From Gordonia soli NBRC 108243 (lineage in GTDB: Bacteria; Actinomycetota; Actinomycetes; Mycobacteriales; Mycobacteriaceae): a stretch of DNA of 64,000 bases. The stretch's first letter is position 1; each line of letters starts with the position of its first letter. The DNA is taken from positions 62,001 through 126,000 of the forward strand of contig NZ_BANX01000008.1 of assembly GCF_000334455.1 (NCBI RefSeq). Reading direction: 5' to 3'. Shown piece after piece: positions 34,899-45,681 of the stretch. The notes under the pieces are model-generated. The model searched no databases, had not been told where the DNA came from, and saw nothing but the letters and a program-made list of their open reading frames with translations. A program made the position numbers and the translations under genes.

Positions 34899-36512
34899 AT
34901 GCGCAGTTCTGGTCGGGGGCATGGTCGGGGTACGGGGGTTGGCAGAGGATCGCGTCGGATCGTCGTCGGGCTGATAGCAGCGCTGACGGTGACCTGCGTG
35001 GTCGTCTCGACGATCGGTGAGCGTGGTGGTGCCGTCGCGTCGGCGGCGCCGCACTCGTCGGGGCCACAGTCATCGGGGCCAGAGTCGGCTCAGCGGTCCG
35101 GTGTGCCGTCGGCGCCGGGTGCGCGGTCGGCTCAGCCGTCGAAGCGTCCCGTCAAGCCGCTCCTGAAGCGCTCACCGGAGTCGTCGGGCTCCGGCACCGA
35201 GCCACGCGAGTGTGTCGGGTCGCAGTTCGCGACGCTGGGCGTCGTCTTCGACGCCGTGTTCGACTCGTTGTTGCCGATCCTGCCTGCCGCCACCCGCGCG
35301 CAGGCCCCGTCCATCAAGGCGCGGGCGCATCGGGATCTGCGGGCGGCTCGCGTGTCGACGTTGTCGGTGTCCAGTCATCCGTCGGATCTGGGTGCCGACG
35401 AGGACGATCCGATCAGCACCTACCGCGATCCGATCTCGCAGTGGATCGTCACGCAGCTGATCAACGTCCGCGAGGGCCGCGACGGCCAGGTGATCCGCGC
35501 CGAGGACCTCACGCTGTCGCAGGCGGTGGAGACGGTCTGGCTGTATCTGTATGTGACGGTGATGGTTCCGCTGACCATCGTGCGGCGCTCGATCCCGTCG
35601 ATCGCGCCGCTGGCCGGTCCGATCTCGGTGGGCACAATCGTCACGTTGCCGATCCTGATCGGGGTGTTCGCCTCGACCCAGATCTACAAGGCGCTGAGCA
35701 ATTCGTTGGTCGATGCGTGTGTGGTGTCGGTGACGCGGTCGGAGAAGGAGCGCGCGGGCAAGTCGATCAAGGACCTGCGCTTTGCCGGCCAGACGCCGCA
35801 GATCGTGCGGGACATCGCATCGCAGGTGTTGGTGGCCGATGCCGACTCCTGCCGGCCGATCGGCTCGCTGCCGTTGTCGCGCATCGTGTCCCGCACGTCG
35901 ACCTATCTGAAGGCTGTGTCGAAGAACCCGGCGACGGATCAGCAGATCACCGACATGACTGGTCGGCTGCAGGCGTTCATGAAGCAGGCCAGGGTCCATC
36001 CGAACCTGATCCCGGCCGATCCGGCGGACTTCACCGCGGTCGAGACGGTCCTGTCGTTGGGGCTCACATTCGTCCCGTACATCAGCGGCGCACCCACCGA
36101 CATCATCATCGGACTCAACAAGAACCGTTACGAGGGCGCCGACTTCGGTAAGACGATCCCGTTGGGCTCGTTGTCGGTGACCAAGTCGTTGACCGCGGCG
36201 TACTACGCGTACGCGTTGACCGCGCACATCATCGAGTTGGCCTGGTCGAATGCGGGGGTCGATCCGGCGGCGTCGTTGGCAAACGAGTTGTTCCCCGGGT
36301 TGGGGATCACCGCGGACATGATCCCGCGGTCGTCGGGCATCGTGAGTGCGCCGAATCTGTACGGGTTGGTCGTGTTCCACAACGTGCTCCGATCGTTGTG
36401 CTTGCAGGAGGATTCACACCCCGAGCGGGCGCGTGGCACCGACGCGCGGTCGCGGAATCAGGCGAACGCGACGAAGGTGTCGGGTACGCCGGCCGGCCGG
36501 GTGCGCTGGTAG
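34899..36512 (+). CDS. Large exported or membrane-associated protein of unknown function
   Basis: 537 residues from ATG 34899 (GAGAGGAACG upstream). A basic N-terminus and hydrophobic stretch (IVVGLIAALTVTCVVVSTIG) end in AVASAA-P, a plausible signal peptidase site near residue 50. A Ser/Pro-rich linker to about residue 105 follows. The body has two hydrophobic segments (LYLYVTVMVPLTIV; TIVTLPILIGVFA) near residues 225-270, few cysteines (one in RECVGSQ, others in DACVVS and DSCRPIG, LRSLC), and many amphipathic stretches. I do not recognise a family. Its place beyond dcd and udgA corresponds to that of the exported protein Rv0320 in M. tuberculosis, but the sizes differ greatly. Confidence 0.72.
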   Translation: MRSSGRGHGRGTGVGRGSRRIVVGLIAALTVTCVVVSTIGERGGAVASAAPHSSGPQSSGPESAQRSGVPSAPGARSAQPSKRPVKPLLKRSPESSGSGTEPRECVGSQFATLGVVFDAVFDSLLPILPAATRAQAPSIKARAHRDLRAARVSTLSVSSHPSDLGADEDDPISTYRDPISQWIVTQLINVREGRDGQVIRAEDLTLSQAVETVWLYLYVTVMVPLTIVRRSIPSIAPLAGPISVGTIVTLPILIGVFASTQIYKALSNSLVDACVVSVTRSEKERAGKSIKDLRFAGQTPQIVRDIASQVLVADADSCRPIGSLPLSRIVSRTSTYLKAVSKNPATDQQITDMTGRLQAFMKQARVHPNLIPADPADFTAVETVLSLGLTFVPYISGAPTDIIIGLNKNRYEGADFGKTIPLGSLSVTKSLTAAYYAYALTAHIIELAWSNAGVDPAASLANELFPGLGITADMIPRSSGIVSAPNLYGLVVFHNVLRSLCLQEDSHPERARGTDARSRNQANATKVSGTPAGRVRW

Positions 36513-36550
36513 GTTCTTACGGCCGGTTCGCCATTCGTGGGATACGGCTC

Positions 36551-38185
36551 TCAGCCGGAGGGTGCGGAGCGTCGGGCACGTCGGAACTGTTCGATGATCT
36601 CGTCGAGGTCGTGTATTCGGTTCGTTCGCGGTGTCGGGTCGGGGTGACCGTCTGGTGGATGCCAGATGGCCCGTCCCCGTTGCCGTCCTGATTGCGCTAC
36701 GGTCGTTCGCCATCCGTGCGGACCGGAGTTGACGGCGCGATTGTCGGGTGCGCATGCCGTCGTCAGCGAGTCGATGTCGGTGGCGCCACCTGCCGCCCAG
36801 TCGGTGACGTGGTGGATCTGGCAGTCGAAGGGCGGACGCGTGCAGCCGGGTGTCGTGCATCCGCCGTCGCGCGCCATGGCTGCAAGTCGTTGTGAGCGGG
36901 ATGCGAGACGACGTTGACGACCGAAGTAGAGGATCTCGTTGGTGTGATCGCGGAAGACCACCAGATGGTGGTGGGCTCGGGCGGCCAGTTCCACCACGTC
37001 GGACAGCGGCAGCAGAGTTCCGGTCGCAGTCGGAATCGGTTGCCGCGCTGCGGCGTTGCTTGCTGCTCGGCCGCGCTCGACACCATCCGTGTCGGGGCGG
37101 CTGCTGTCGGGGCGCTTGCTGTCGGCCGCGCCTTCGGCTCGGTCCGTGCCGTCGATGGTTGCGGTGCCCGCCGCGTGGCGAAGAGCCGACTCGCTGATGG
37201 TGACGATCAGTTGGGGCGGCAGGCCGTGGTGTGAGCCGCCGAGGTGACCGTTGTCGAGGATGCAGGTCAGCAGCGCGGTGAAGGCGTCGTGCTGGCGTTG
37301 CTCGAACGTTCGGCCGTCTCGCTTCATCGCGTCGTCGAGTTGCTGCGGGTCGGCATCCGATGCGGAGCCGGTGGGCGATTCCGGGTCGTCGGGGTTGTTC
37401 ATCCCAGGCGCTCCCCAGACCGCGAGGACGACGTCGAGCATGGCCCGCGTGGTTGGGGTGAGGGTGGCGGTGAGCTGCGACATGAGTTGCGGGTCTTGCG
37501 CACTCACTCGAAGGCCTCGGCGACGTGCGCGATCCCGATCGTCGGTGAGCTGCCCGTCTTCGTCGAGGTGCGCGAGGATCTGTGCGCCCAGCCGCTTCAG
37601 TTCCGTGGGCGTGCACTCGCGGGCGTAGTGGGCGAGGACCTGGTCGGCCAGCGCGCGCATCTCGGCGTCGACCTGAGCGGGGATGCGCTTGAGGACGTCG
37701 AGGATGACGTCGACATGGCGACGGTCGATAGCTCCGTCGGACAGCGCAGTAGCAGTTGCGGGACAACGTGGTTCGAGTTCTTCACCGTGCACGCTGTGGA
37801 ACCGGCCGAGGGCCTCGGCGTGGCGGAGTCGGCGGATGGCCTCGCCGCCGATGCGCAGGCGCTCGGCGAGGTACTTGGACAGCGACCGCGTGCCGGCCAC
37901 GCGCTGCGCGTCGCGGTCGGATGTCTCGACGATGCGGTCGATGCCGATCGACTCGAGCCGACGTGCCGCGGCCTCGTGCGCGTCCAGGAGCTTCAGGATC
38001 TCGGTGTCGGTGCAATCGAAGCTCGAAGACGCGGCGATCTCATCGAGCACTCCATGCAGCCGCTCATAGAGTTCGGCCATGCGCGGGGCGCCACCATCGC
38101 GAGAACTGTTGCCGGAGTGGGACTTACAGACCGCGCTTCGATCATCTGGCGGTGCGGTGAGGATTGTCGGCTCGTCTGAAGCCAT
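36551..38185 (-). CDS. DUF222/13E12-type HNH endonuclease
   Basis: 544 residues. The N-terminal two thirds is a helical DUF222 domain (AELYERLHGVLDEIA; SLSKYLAERLRIGGEAIRRL). The C-terminal HNH motif reads CTTPGCTRPPFDCQIHHV, then LTTACAPDNRAVN and GWRT, with the metal-binding cysteines and histidines in place. In mycobacteria this family (13E12 repeat) is multicopy and partly under LexA control; the cellular role is unsettled. ATG 38185 is chosen because GAGGAGA precedes it by 7 bases; the ATG at 38200 overlaps that site. An exact SOS box lies just upstream. Confidence 0.88.
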   Translation of the reverse strand: MASDEPTILTAPPDDRSAVCKSHSGNSSRDGGAPRMAELYERLHGVLDEIAASSSFDCTDTEILKLLDAHEAAARRLESIGIDRIVETSDRDAQRVAGTRSLSKYLAERLRIGGEAIRRLRHAEALGRFHSVHGEELEPRCPATATALSDGAIDRRHVDVILDVLKRIPAQVDAEMRALADQVLAHYARECTPTELKRLGAQILAHLDEDGQLTDDRDRARRRGLRVSAQDPQLMSQLTATLTPTTRAMLDVVLAVWGAPGMNNPDDPESPTGSASDADPQQLDDAMKRDGRTFEQRQHDAFTALLTCILDNGHLGGSHHGLPPQLIVTISESALRHAAGTATIDGTDRAEGAADSKRPDSSRPDTDGVERGRAASNAAARQPIPTATGTLLPLSDVVELAARAHHHLVVFRDHTNEILYFGRQRRLASRSQRLAAMARDGGCTTPGCTRPPFDCQIHHVTDWAAGGATDIDSLTTACAPDNRAVNSGPHGWRTTVAQSGRQRGRAIWHPPDGHPDPTPRTNRIHDLDEIIEQFRRARRSAPSG

Positions 38186-38207
38186 GTCGTCTCTCCTCAT
38201 AGCTTCA

Positions 38208-38223
38208 TCGAACGTTTGTTCGA
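38208..38223. promoter_or_regulatory. LexA (SOS) box
   Basis: TCGAACGTTTGTTCGA is an exact match to the actinobacterial consensus TCGAAC-N4-GTTCGA. It is centred about 30 bp before the start of the HNH gene, over its probable promoter, so that gene should be induced by DNA damage. Confidence 0.85.
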
Positions 38224-38456
38224 ATCCTACACTCCGTCACGCGGCTGCGCAACCGCGATGTGTCGGGAAATCGGCGACGGCTCCGAATCGGGAGTTTCGG
38301 TGACACTTGGTGTGTCAGGACTTCGGTGACAGGGCGGTCTTGGTTGGGGCATGGTCCGGGGGTGCCCTCTGAGCGTTGAGGGCAGCTCCGTGAACCGCAG
38401 CCCCGGGGATCGGTCGTGGATTTCAGATTCGGATGCGTAAGCCGGCGTGGACACCG

Positions 38457-38492
38457 TAGATCACGTGATCTAGAGTTAGATCATGCGATCTA
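38457..38492. promoter_or_regulatory. Tandem palindromic operators over the TetR start codon
   Basis: A perfect 16-bp palindrome TAGATCACGTGATCTA at 38457-38472 is followed by a near-perfect copy TAGATCATGCGATCTA at 38477-38492, centres 20 bp apart. The ATG of the TetR gene (38483) lies inside the second copy, so binding would cover both promoter and start. Confidence 0.8.
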
Positions 38493-39112
38493 GAGGCGGG
38501 CCGACTTTCACTGAGACAGCTCGTCGCGCCCAGATCGTGGAGTGTGGCATCGGAGCAATCGCCGAGCTGGGCTACACGCAGGCCTCGGTCCGTAAGATCG
38601 CCGAACGGGCCGGAGTGGCGATGAGTGTGGTGCTGTATCACTTCGGACACAAAGACGATCTGGTGGCCGCGATCGTGTCCGAGTGCTACCGCGCATTGAT
38701 CGAGGTGATGCTTCCCGCGGTCGACATCGAGGAGACCGCCGCCGGAAAACTGGCCGCTCACATCAGAACCCACCTGGCCTACATCGGAACACATCGCGAT
38801 CACCAACTGGCGCTCACAGAGATCGCCAACAACTTCCGCGGGCGCGACGGCAAACGCCTCGCCAACTTGGACATCGACCCGAGCCACCTGGACGCGCTCG
38901 CCCGCATCGACCTCGAGGTGATCTATCGCCAAGGCAAGGCCGACGGCGAGTTCGGCGGCGCAGCCATCGAGTCGCTGGCGCTTGCTACGCGCAGCGCGAT
39001 CGGCGGGGCGCTGCTGAGAAGCACCGTCGAACCCGACTTCGACCTATCCACCTACGCCCAGGACCTCGTCGACATCTTCCTGCGAGCGGCAGAACCTAAC
39101 ACCTCTTCCTAG
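38483..39112 (+). CDS. TetR family regulator, probably autorepressing and leaderless
   Basis: 209 residues. The DNA-binding domain spans about residues 12-60: GIGAIAELGYTQASVRKIAERAG and VVLYHFGHKDDLVAAIV. The C-terminal domain is TetR_C_6-like in shape (ALTEIANNFRGRDG) but ligand unknown. No ribosome site precedes the ATG, which sits within the second of two tandem palindromes, suggesting a leaderless transcript blocked by its own product. The gene is followed 13 bp later by a glycosyltransferase, which it probably controls. Confidence 0.85.
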   Translation: MRSRGGPTFTETARRAQIVECGIGAIAELGYTQASVRKIAERAGVAMSVVLYHFGHKDDLVAAIVSECYRALIEVMLPAVDIEETAAGKLAAHIRTHLAYIGTHRDHQLALTEIANNFRGRDGKRLANLDIDPSHLDALARIDLEVIYRQGKADGEFGGAAIESLALATRSAIGGALLRSTVEPDFDLSTYAQDLVDIFLRAAEPNTSS

Positions 39113-39125
39113 ATCGGAGCCCCAC

Positions 39126-40379
39126 GTGGCCAACATACTGATCGCCGCTTACGGCTCACGCGGCGACATCATGCCGCTGACCGACATCGCCTGCGGCCTA
39201 ATTGCTTCCGGTCACCACGTGACCATGACGACCAACACCGAGCTGGTCGACGAACTCACCGTGCTCGGTATCGATGCACGCCCGGTCGATTTCAAGCTGG
39301 ACCAAGGGGCAGGTCCGGCCACCGACGATCCCATGAAGCTGGCCATGCAGATGGTCAAACCGAAGGGGATGCGCCAGCTGAGCCGTAACCTGCTCGCCGC
39401 GGTCGCCGACGTACCCGCCGACGTCGTGCTGCTCACCCCGTTCGCCGAACTCGCCGGACACCCTCTCGCCGAAGCACGGGGAATCCCTAGCGCGGGTCTG
39501 CGGCTACAGCCGATGTCGGCCACCTACAACTTCCCGCCCACACTGCTCGGCGCCTGGAACGCCGGCTCAGTGATCAACCGCAGCACTGGGCGATCCGCAG
39601 CACGATGGTTCGACCGCTTCTACGGCAAGACATTGGCATCACTGCGCGCAGACCTGGATCTACCGTCTCGGTCGGCACGCTCACTGCGGCGAGAACGCAC
39701 CGCCAACAACTGGCCTATCCTTCACGGATTCTCCCCATCTGTGGTGCCACGACCGGACGACTGGCGGGCGAGTCTCGAGGTCGTCGGCTACTGGTGGCCC
39801 CGCAACACCCCAGGGTGGACACCGCCCGCCGACCTCGAGAGATTCCTCGTCGCGGGACCGCCCCCGGTCTACGTCGGATTCGGCAGCCTCATGCTGCCGC
39901 CCGACGACGCAGCACAACTTGCCGAGACAGTGCGCCAGGCCCTCGAATCAGCGCGGGTGCGTGGAATAGTCCAGTCCGGTGGAACATCGCTCGAACCCGC
40001 CGCCGCGGACAACATCTTCACGGTCGGCCCCCTGCCGCACGACTGGCTATTCCCCCGGGTCAGCGCCGTAGTGCACTCCTGTGGCGCAGGTACCACCGCC
40101 GCCGGACTCCGCGCCGGAGTTCCCACCATCGCCGTGCCTTCGCCTGGCGGAGACCAACCCTTCTGGGCACGTCGCCTCACGGCGCTCGGCGCCAGTCCCG
40201 CGACGATCACACGGTCGAAACTCACCGCCTCCCGGCTTGCCGCAGCGATCACCGCAACCCTCGACGGCGGACAGTATCGCACCCGGGCACAGGACATCTC
40301 GACCGCCATCGCCAACGATGACGGCGCCACCGCCGCAATCGCGACAATCACCAACATCCTCGAGACCGCACGGGCCTAA
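39126..40379 (+). CDS. UGT/MGT-type glycosyltransferase (GT1/GT28-like)
   Basis: 417 residues from GTG 39126 (GGAG upstream). The N-terminus ILIAAYGSRGDIMPLTDIA and the donor-binding region VHSCGAGTTAAGLRAGVPT with GGDQPFWARRL are characteristic of UDP-sugar-dependent transferases that decorate small molecules such as macrolides, sterols or glycopeptidolipids. VYVGFGSLML lies near residue 250. Pairing with an autorepressing TetR suggests inducible modification of a toxic or signalling molecule (inference). The gene's 3' end lies against a truncated SLC13 transporter remnant, so the pair may have arrived by insertion. Confidence 0.88.
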   Translation: MANILIAAYGSRGDIMPLTDIACGLIASGHHVTMTTNTELVDELTVLGIDARPVDFKLDQGAGPATDDPMKLAMQMVKPKGMRQLSRNLLAAVADVPADVVLLTPFAELAGHPLAEARGIPSAGLRLQPMSATYNFPPTLLGAWNAGSVINRSTGRSAARWFDRFYGKTLASLRADLDLPSRSARSLRRERTANNWPILHGFSPSVVPRPDDWRASLEVVGYWWPRNTPGWTPPADLERFLVAGPPPVYVGFGSLMLPPDDAAQLAETVRQALESARVRGIVQSGGTSLEPAAADNIFTVGPLPHDWLFPRVSAVVHSCGAGTTAAGLRAGVPTIAVPSPGGDQPFWARRLTALGASPATITRSKLTASRLAAAITATLDGGQYRTRAQDISTAIANDDGATAAIATITNILETARA

Positions 40380-40382
40380 CCG

Positions 40383-40968
40383 CGGTGTTGCTGGTGATCT
40401 CGGTGAGGAAGATGATCGCCGCACCGGCCACCCGGATCTCCCCCGGTGACATCGGCCCCAGCGCGTCGAGTTCACCGCGGATCAGGCTCTTGCGGTGTTG
40501 GACAACCACCTCGAGAGGAAACCGGTGGCGATCATGAACCCGGCGATCACCATCGGCGGACGGGTTCCCATGACGGCCACGGTGACCAACGCTATGCGCC
40601 GGTGCAGGTTCCAGCGCTGCATCACCAGGGCGATGATGGAACCGCCCATGAACAGGAAGATGACGTCGTTGCCGTAGGCAAGCGCCGACGTCGTTGACCG
40701 AGCTCGACTCGCCGTCGACGTCGGCTCCGAACACCGGGAAGATGACCAGGGGCAGCAGGGGCTGTCGCGGGGATCGGGATGGCCTCGCTCATCCAGATGC
40801 CCATCAGGACCGCGGTGGCGGCGGTGAGACGTGGGCCCTTGCCGGCGTCGGCGGGCCGGATCGCGTACTAGAGCGCGGTCGGCGCGACGCTCGCAGCGAG
40901 TCCGATCAGGAGGCGCCGACGCGTCCCCGGCGTCACCTCGGCGGCGCGCTCACCCGGTTCGCCGATAT
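40383..40968 (-). pseudogene. Degenerate SLC13 (DASS) dicarboxylate/sulfate transporter
   Basis: On the minus strand, pieces of an SLC13 carrier can be read in order but in different frames. RRLLIGLAASVAPTAL comes first, followed by an in-frame TAG. Then come MGIWMSEAIPIPATA, a frameshift, YGNDVIFLFMGGSIIALVM, QRWNLHRRIALVTV, FMIATGFLSRWLSNTA, a deletion, KSLIRGELDALGPMSPGE, another deletion, and IIFLTEITSNTA, the second SNT motif. The remnant is under 600 bp where about 1,500 are expected, and the sequence after the last motif is missing. It ends within 10 bp of the glycosyltransferase stop. Confidence 0.85.
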
Positions 40969-40997
40969 CAGGTCGATTTCCAGGTGAGAATCAGGGC

Positions 40998-42770
<1,773 letters not shown>

Positions 42771-42772
42771 TC

Positions 42773-42813
42773 CCGGTGCACCTGGGGTCGTCCAGCGACC
42801 GCATGTGCACCGG
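42773..42813. terminator. Bidirectional hairpin terminator
   Basis: CCGGTGCAC at 42773-42781 pairs perfectly with 42805-42813. It sits between the convergent GH15 (stop at 42770) and methyltransferase (stop at 42824) genes and can serve both. Confidence 0.65.
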
Positions 42814-42823
42814 AACTCAGGCG

Positions 42824-43675
42824 CTAGTCCGGGTTTCGGGCGGTGACCAACCAGATTCGGCCGGGCATGACCAGTGATGTGCCGGTGAGAGCGCTGCGCA
42901 ACGACGCGCGCACCTCGTCGAGCAACTCTTCCCACCCCTGGGCGCCGAGTCGTGGTTCGAGTTCGGCGCGGGCCCGACTCCCGGTCGTCCCGGCGAGGAT
43001 CGTGCCCAGTCGCTCTTCGATTCCGTCGGTCCCGGCGAACCCGAAGTCCATCTCGGCATCGACGGGTTCGATGCCGATGTCACCCCATCCCGACTCGGTG
43101 AGGATGCGTCGCACGCGGTCGGGGTCACCGAACGAGCGTGGACCGGGTGCGGTCGGTGAGGGAGGCGCCGGCGAGGGGTCGAGACGTGCGGTGAGGACGT
43201 CGACCCCGAGGGTGAACATCGGGTTGTCGTCGTCGCGCCAGCACGCGAAGGCCAGGCCGGCTCCCGGCGTCGAGGCCCGACGGATGTTGGCGAAGGCAGC
43301 CACCGGGTCGGCGAAGAACATCACCCCGAACCGGGAGACCACCTGATCGAAGGCCGGGCCGGGGGCCGTGGCGAGGAGATCGTCGGACTGGGCATCGGCC
43401 AGGACGACGGTGGCCGATGGCACCCGACGGCGTGCGGCATCGACCATCGCGGCGGAGATGTCGACGCCCACCGGCTGTGCACCCGCGTCTGCGGCGACGG
43501 CGAGCAATGTGCCTGAGCCGCAACCGATGTCGAGAAGCCGCTGCCCCGCGGACAACTGCGCGGCCGATGCCAGAGCCTCGGTGAACGGAGTGAACAGGGA
43601 GTCGAAGATGGACTCGTTCTCCACCCATCCCGAGCCCGCACCCGCCCACGTCTGCCGCATCGCCTCGTTGCTCAC
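42824..43675 (-). CDS. Class I SAM-dependent methyltransferase
   Basis: 283 residues from GTG 43675 (ATG 43660 is an alternative). Motif I is LLDIGCGSGTLLAVAADAGA near residue 50, followed by GVDISAAMVDAARRR, DQVVSRFGVMFFADP and AFACWRDD. This is the Methyltransf_11/25 type that acts on small molecules; the W-E-N-E-S-I-F-D opening resembles UbiE-like enzymes. Substrate unknown. The longer frame to 43858 contains no conserved sequence. Confidence 0.82.
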   Translation of the reverse strand: MSNEAMRQTWAGAGSGWVENESIFDSLFTPFTEALASAAQLSAGQRLLDIGCGSGTLLAVAADAGAQPVGVDISAAMVDAARRRVPSATVVLADAQSDDLLATAPGPAFDQVVSRFGVMFFADPVAAFANIRRASTPGAGLAFACWRDDDNPMFTLGVDVLTARLDPSPAPPSPTAPGPRSFGDPDRVRRILTESGWGDIGIEPVDAEMDFGFAGTDGIEERLGTILAGTTGSRARAELEPRLGAQGWEELLDEVRASLRSALTGTSLVMPGRIWLVTARNPD

Positions 43676-43910
43676 GGTCGCAACGGTAACCCCGCTGACC
43701 ACGATTCGGGGGCGATCGTCACGCGCATCACGGCCCGACGGCTCGGCGCACGGAACGGGACTCCCCGCCCGAGAGAACGGACGCGCTCCGGACGTGGTGA
43801 CCGCCTGAGCGTCGGCCGATCCGGCGACACTCGGCGCGGTGATACGTCTGCCGCGCACTGACCCGCCGACAAGGACCGCCCGGGCCCCTTGCAGCCGTTA
43901 GACTCTGCGG

Positions 43911-45419
43911 GTGTCCAGTCCTCTGGGAATCACCCCTGACGAGTCCCTGCGCAAGGGGCTCCAGAGCCGCCACATCAGCATGCTCGCGCTCGGCGGCGCG
44001 ATCGGCACGGGGCTCTTCGTGGCGTCCGGCGCCACCATCTCCGATGCGGGCCCGGGCGGCGCCATCCTGGCCTACCTGCTAATGGGCTGCATGGTGTTCT
44101 TCCTCATGCAGAGCCTCGGCGAGATGTCGGCCCACATCCCGTGCAGCAACCCGTTCGAGGAGTACGGCAAGCGATTCGTGAGCCAGTCCTTCGGCTTCGC
44201 AGCGGGGTGGAACTACTGGCTCAACTGGTCGGTGACCTTGGCGGCCGAGCTGGTGGCAGCCGGTCTGATCATGAAGTACTGGGCACCCGACGTGCCCTCA
44301 TGGATCTGGTCGGTGGTCTTCCTGGTCGGCTTGTTGGCGCTGAACCTCTTCGCGGTCAAGGCATTCGGTGAGGCCGAGTTCTGGTTCGCGGCGATCAAGG
44401 TGATCGCGGTGGTGGTCTTCCTCATCGTCGGTGTGCTCTTGGTTCTGGGTGTCGTCGGCGACGGCCCGTCGCCCGGGTTCAGCAACTGGACCCTGGACGA
44501 CGCGCCCTTCGTAGACTTCCCGCTGGGCATGTTGTCGGTGTTCCTCATCGCCGGCTTCGCGTTCCAGGGGACCGAGATGATCGCAGTCGCCGCCGGTGAA
44601 GCGGTCGAACCGAAGACTGCCATCCCGCGGGCGGTGCGCACCGTCTTCGTGCGGATCCTGCTGTTCTACGTCGGCACCCTGACCATCATCGCCTTCCTGA
44701 TCCCGTACACCGACCCCAACCTGCTGAACGCGTCCGAGGAGAACATCGCGATCGCCCCGTTCACCCTGGTGTTCTCGGATGCGGGAATCGCGGTCGCGGC
44801 ATCGATCATGAACGCGGTGATCCTGATCGCCATCCTGTCGGCGGGTAACGCGAGTCTGTTCGCTGCCACCCGCGCGCTGTATGGATTGTCGGTCCAGGGC
44901 AATGCGCCGCGTGTGTTCGCCTGGGTCACGCGATCCGGGGTGCCACTGCTGGCCGTGGCGGCCACGACCGCCATCGGTGCGCTGTGTTTTCTGGCCAGCC
45001 GGGTGGGCGACGGCCGCGCGTACGTCTGGCTGGTCACCGCGTCGTCGGTGGCCGGGTTCGTCACCTGGATGGGAATCGCCTGGGCTCACTACCGATTCCG
45101 GCGGGCGTGGAACATACAGGGCCGCGACCTCGGCGAGCTGCCGTACAAGGCGTGGCTCTATCCGGCCGGTCCCGTCATCGCGTTGCTCATGAGCATCGCG
45201 GTCATCGCCGGGCAGAACCTGCCCGCCATCCGCGACGGGTCCGCCGGGAATCTCGAACTCTGGCTCACCGCCTACGGAGCGCTCTTCGTGTTCTTGGCCC
45301 TGTGGTGGGGGCACAAGCTGATCACCCGCAGCCCGACGGTGGACCTGCGAACCGCCGACCTGTCACCCACGTCGGCCGCATCGGCGCACCGTGATCCGGA
45401 CCCCGACGTGGTCGGCTGA
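43911..45419 (+). CDS. Amino-acid permease, APC superfamily (AAT family)
   Basis: 502 residues from GTG 43911 with 12 membrane helices. The opening LRKGLQSRHISMLALGGAIGTGLFVASG is the diagnostic first helix of AAT-family permeases, and GFAFQGTEMIAVAAGEA in helix 6 resembles LysP/AnsP/GabP proteins. It imports a cationic or neutral amino acid with protons; specificity cannot be fixed. The gene is isolated, with the tRNA-Gly gene 87 bp downstream. Confidence 0.9.
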   Translation: MSSPLGITPDESLRKGLQSRHISMLALGGAIGTGLFVASGATISDAGPGGAILAYLLMGCMVFFLMQSLGEMSAHIPCSNPFEEYGKRFVSQSFGFAAGWNYWLNWSVTLAAELVAAGLIMKYWAPDVPSWIWSVVFLVGLLALNLFAVKAFGEAEFWFAAIKVIAVVVFLIVGVLLVLGVVGDGPSPGFSNWTLDDAPFVDFPLGMLSVFLIAGFAFQGTEMIAVAAGEAVEPKTAIPRAVRTVFVRILLFYVGTLTIIAFLIPYTDPNLLNASEENIAIAPFTLVFSDAGIAVAASIMNAVILIAILSAGNASLFAATRALYGLSVQGNAPRVFAWVTRSGVPLLAVAATTAIGALCFLASRVGDGRAYVWLVTASSVAGFVTWMGIAWAHYRFRRAWNIQGRDLGELPYKAWLYPAGPVIALLMSIAVIAGQNLPAIRDGSAGNLELWLTAYGALFVFLALWWGHKLITRSPTVDLRTADLSPTSAASAHRDPDPDVVG

Positions 45420-45506
45420 TCGGACGTCGTCGGTCCCCGCGCCCGCCTTATCCACCGCTCGTACTGGGGTTTGCTAGGCTGACGGTCGCGAGGCTCGGCC
45501 TCGCAC

Positions 45507-45577
45507 GCCGATGTAGTTCAATGGCAGAACATCAGCTTCCCAAGCTGAATACGCGGGTTCGATTCCCGTCATCGGCT
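45507..45577 (+). tRNA. tRNA-Gly (anticodon CCC)
   Basis: A full cloverleaf: acceptor stem GCCGATG with CATCGGC, anticodon arm TCAGC-TTCCCAA-GCTGA with anticodon CCC, T arm GCGGG-TTCGATT-CCCGT, discriminator T. The 3' end is followed by CCG rather than an encoded CCA. The displaced copy at 48856-48895 is followed by CCA, so the original gene encoded CCA and the island replaced its end. Confidence 0.95.
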
Positions 45578-45579
45578 CC
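45540..45579 (+). repeat. attL: tRNA 3' half (40-bp direct repeat)
   Basis: Bases 45540-45579, from the anticodon to just past the discriminator, are identical to 48856-48895. This copy is joined to the 5' half of the tRNA and keeps it functional. Confidence 0.93.
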
Positions 45580-45582
45580 GAT

Positions 45583-45618
45583 GAAAGCCCTGGTCAGAGC
45601 GGTTTGGCCGGGGCTTTC
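45583..45618 (+). terminator. tRNA terminator
   Basis: GAAAGCCC at 45583-45590 pairs with GGGCTTTC at 45611-45618 just after the tRNA. It was brought in by the island, because the flank right of attR is different. Confidence 0.7.
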
Positions 45619-45655
45619 GTGGTTCGTTCGGATGATTCGGGGCCTCGACGGGGCC

Positions 45656-45681
45656 GCTTGTCACCGATGGCGGCGACAAGC
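45656..45681. promoter_or_regulatory. Inverted repeat before the restriction gene
   Basis: GCTTGTC at 45656-45662 pairs with GACAAGC at 45675-45681 (12-bp spacer), followed by TTAAACT and then the GTG start at 45699. The short distance suggests a leaderless transcript whose promoter could be covered by a regulator binding here (inference). Confidence 0.45.

Noticed and set aside
38201..38456. Additional gene between HNH and TetR genes
   Set aside because: No frame with start and ribosome site; only the SOS box and operators are recognisable.
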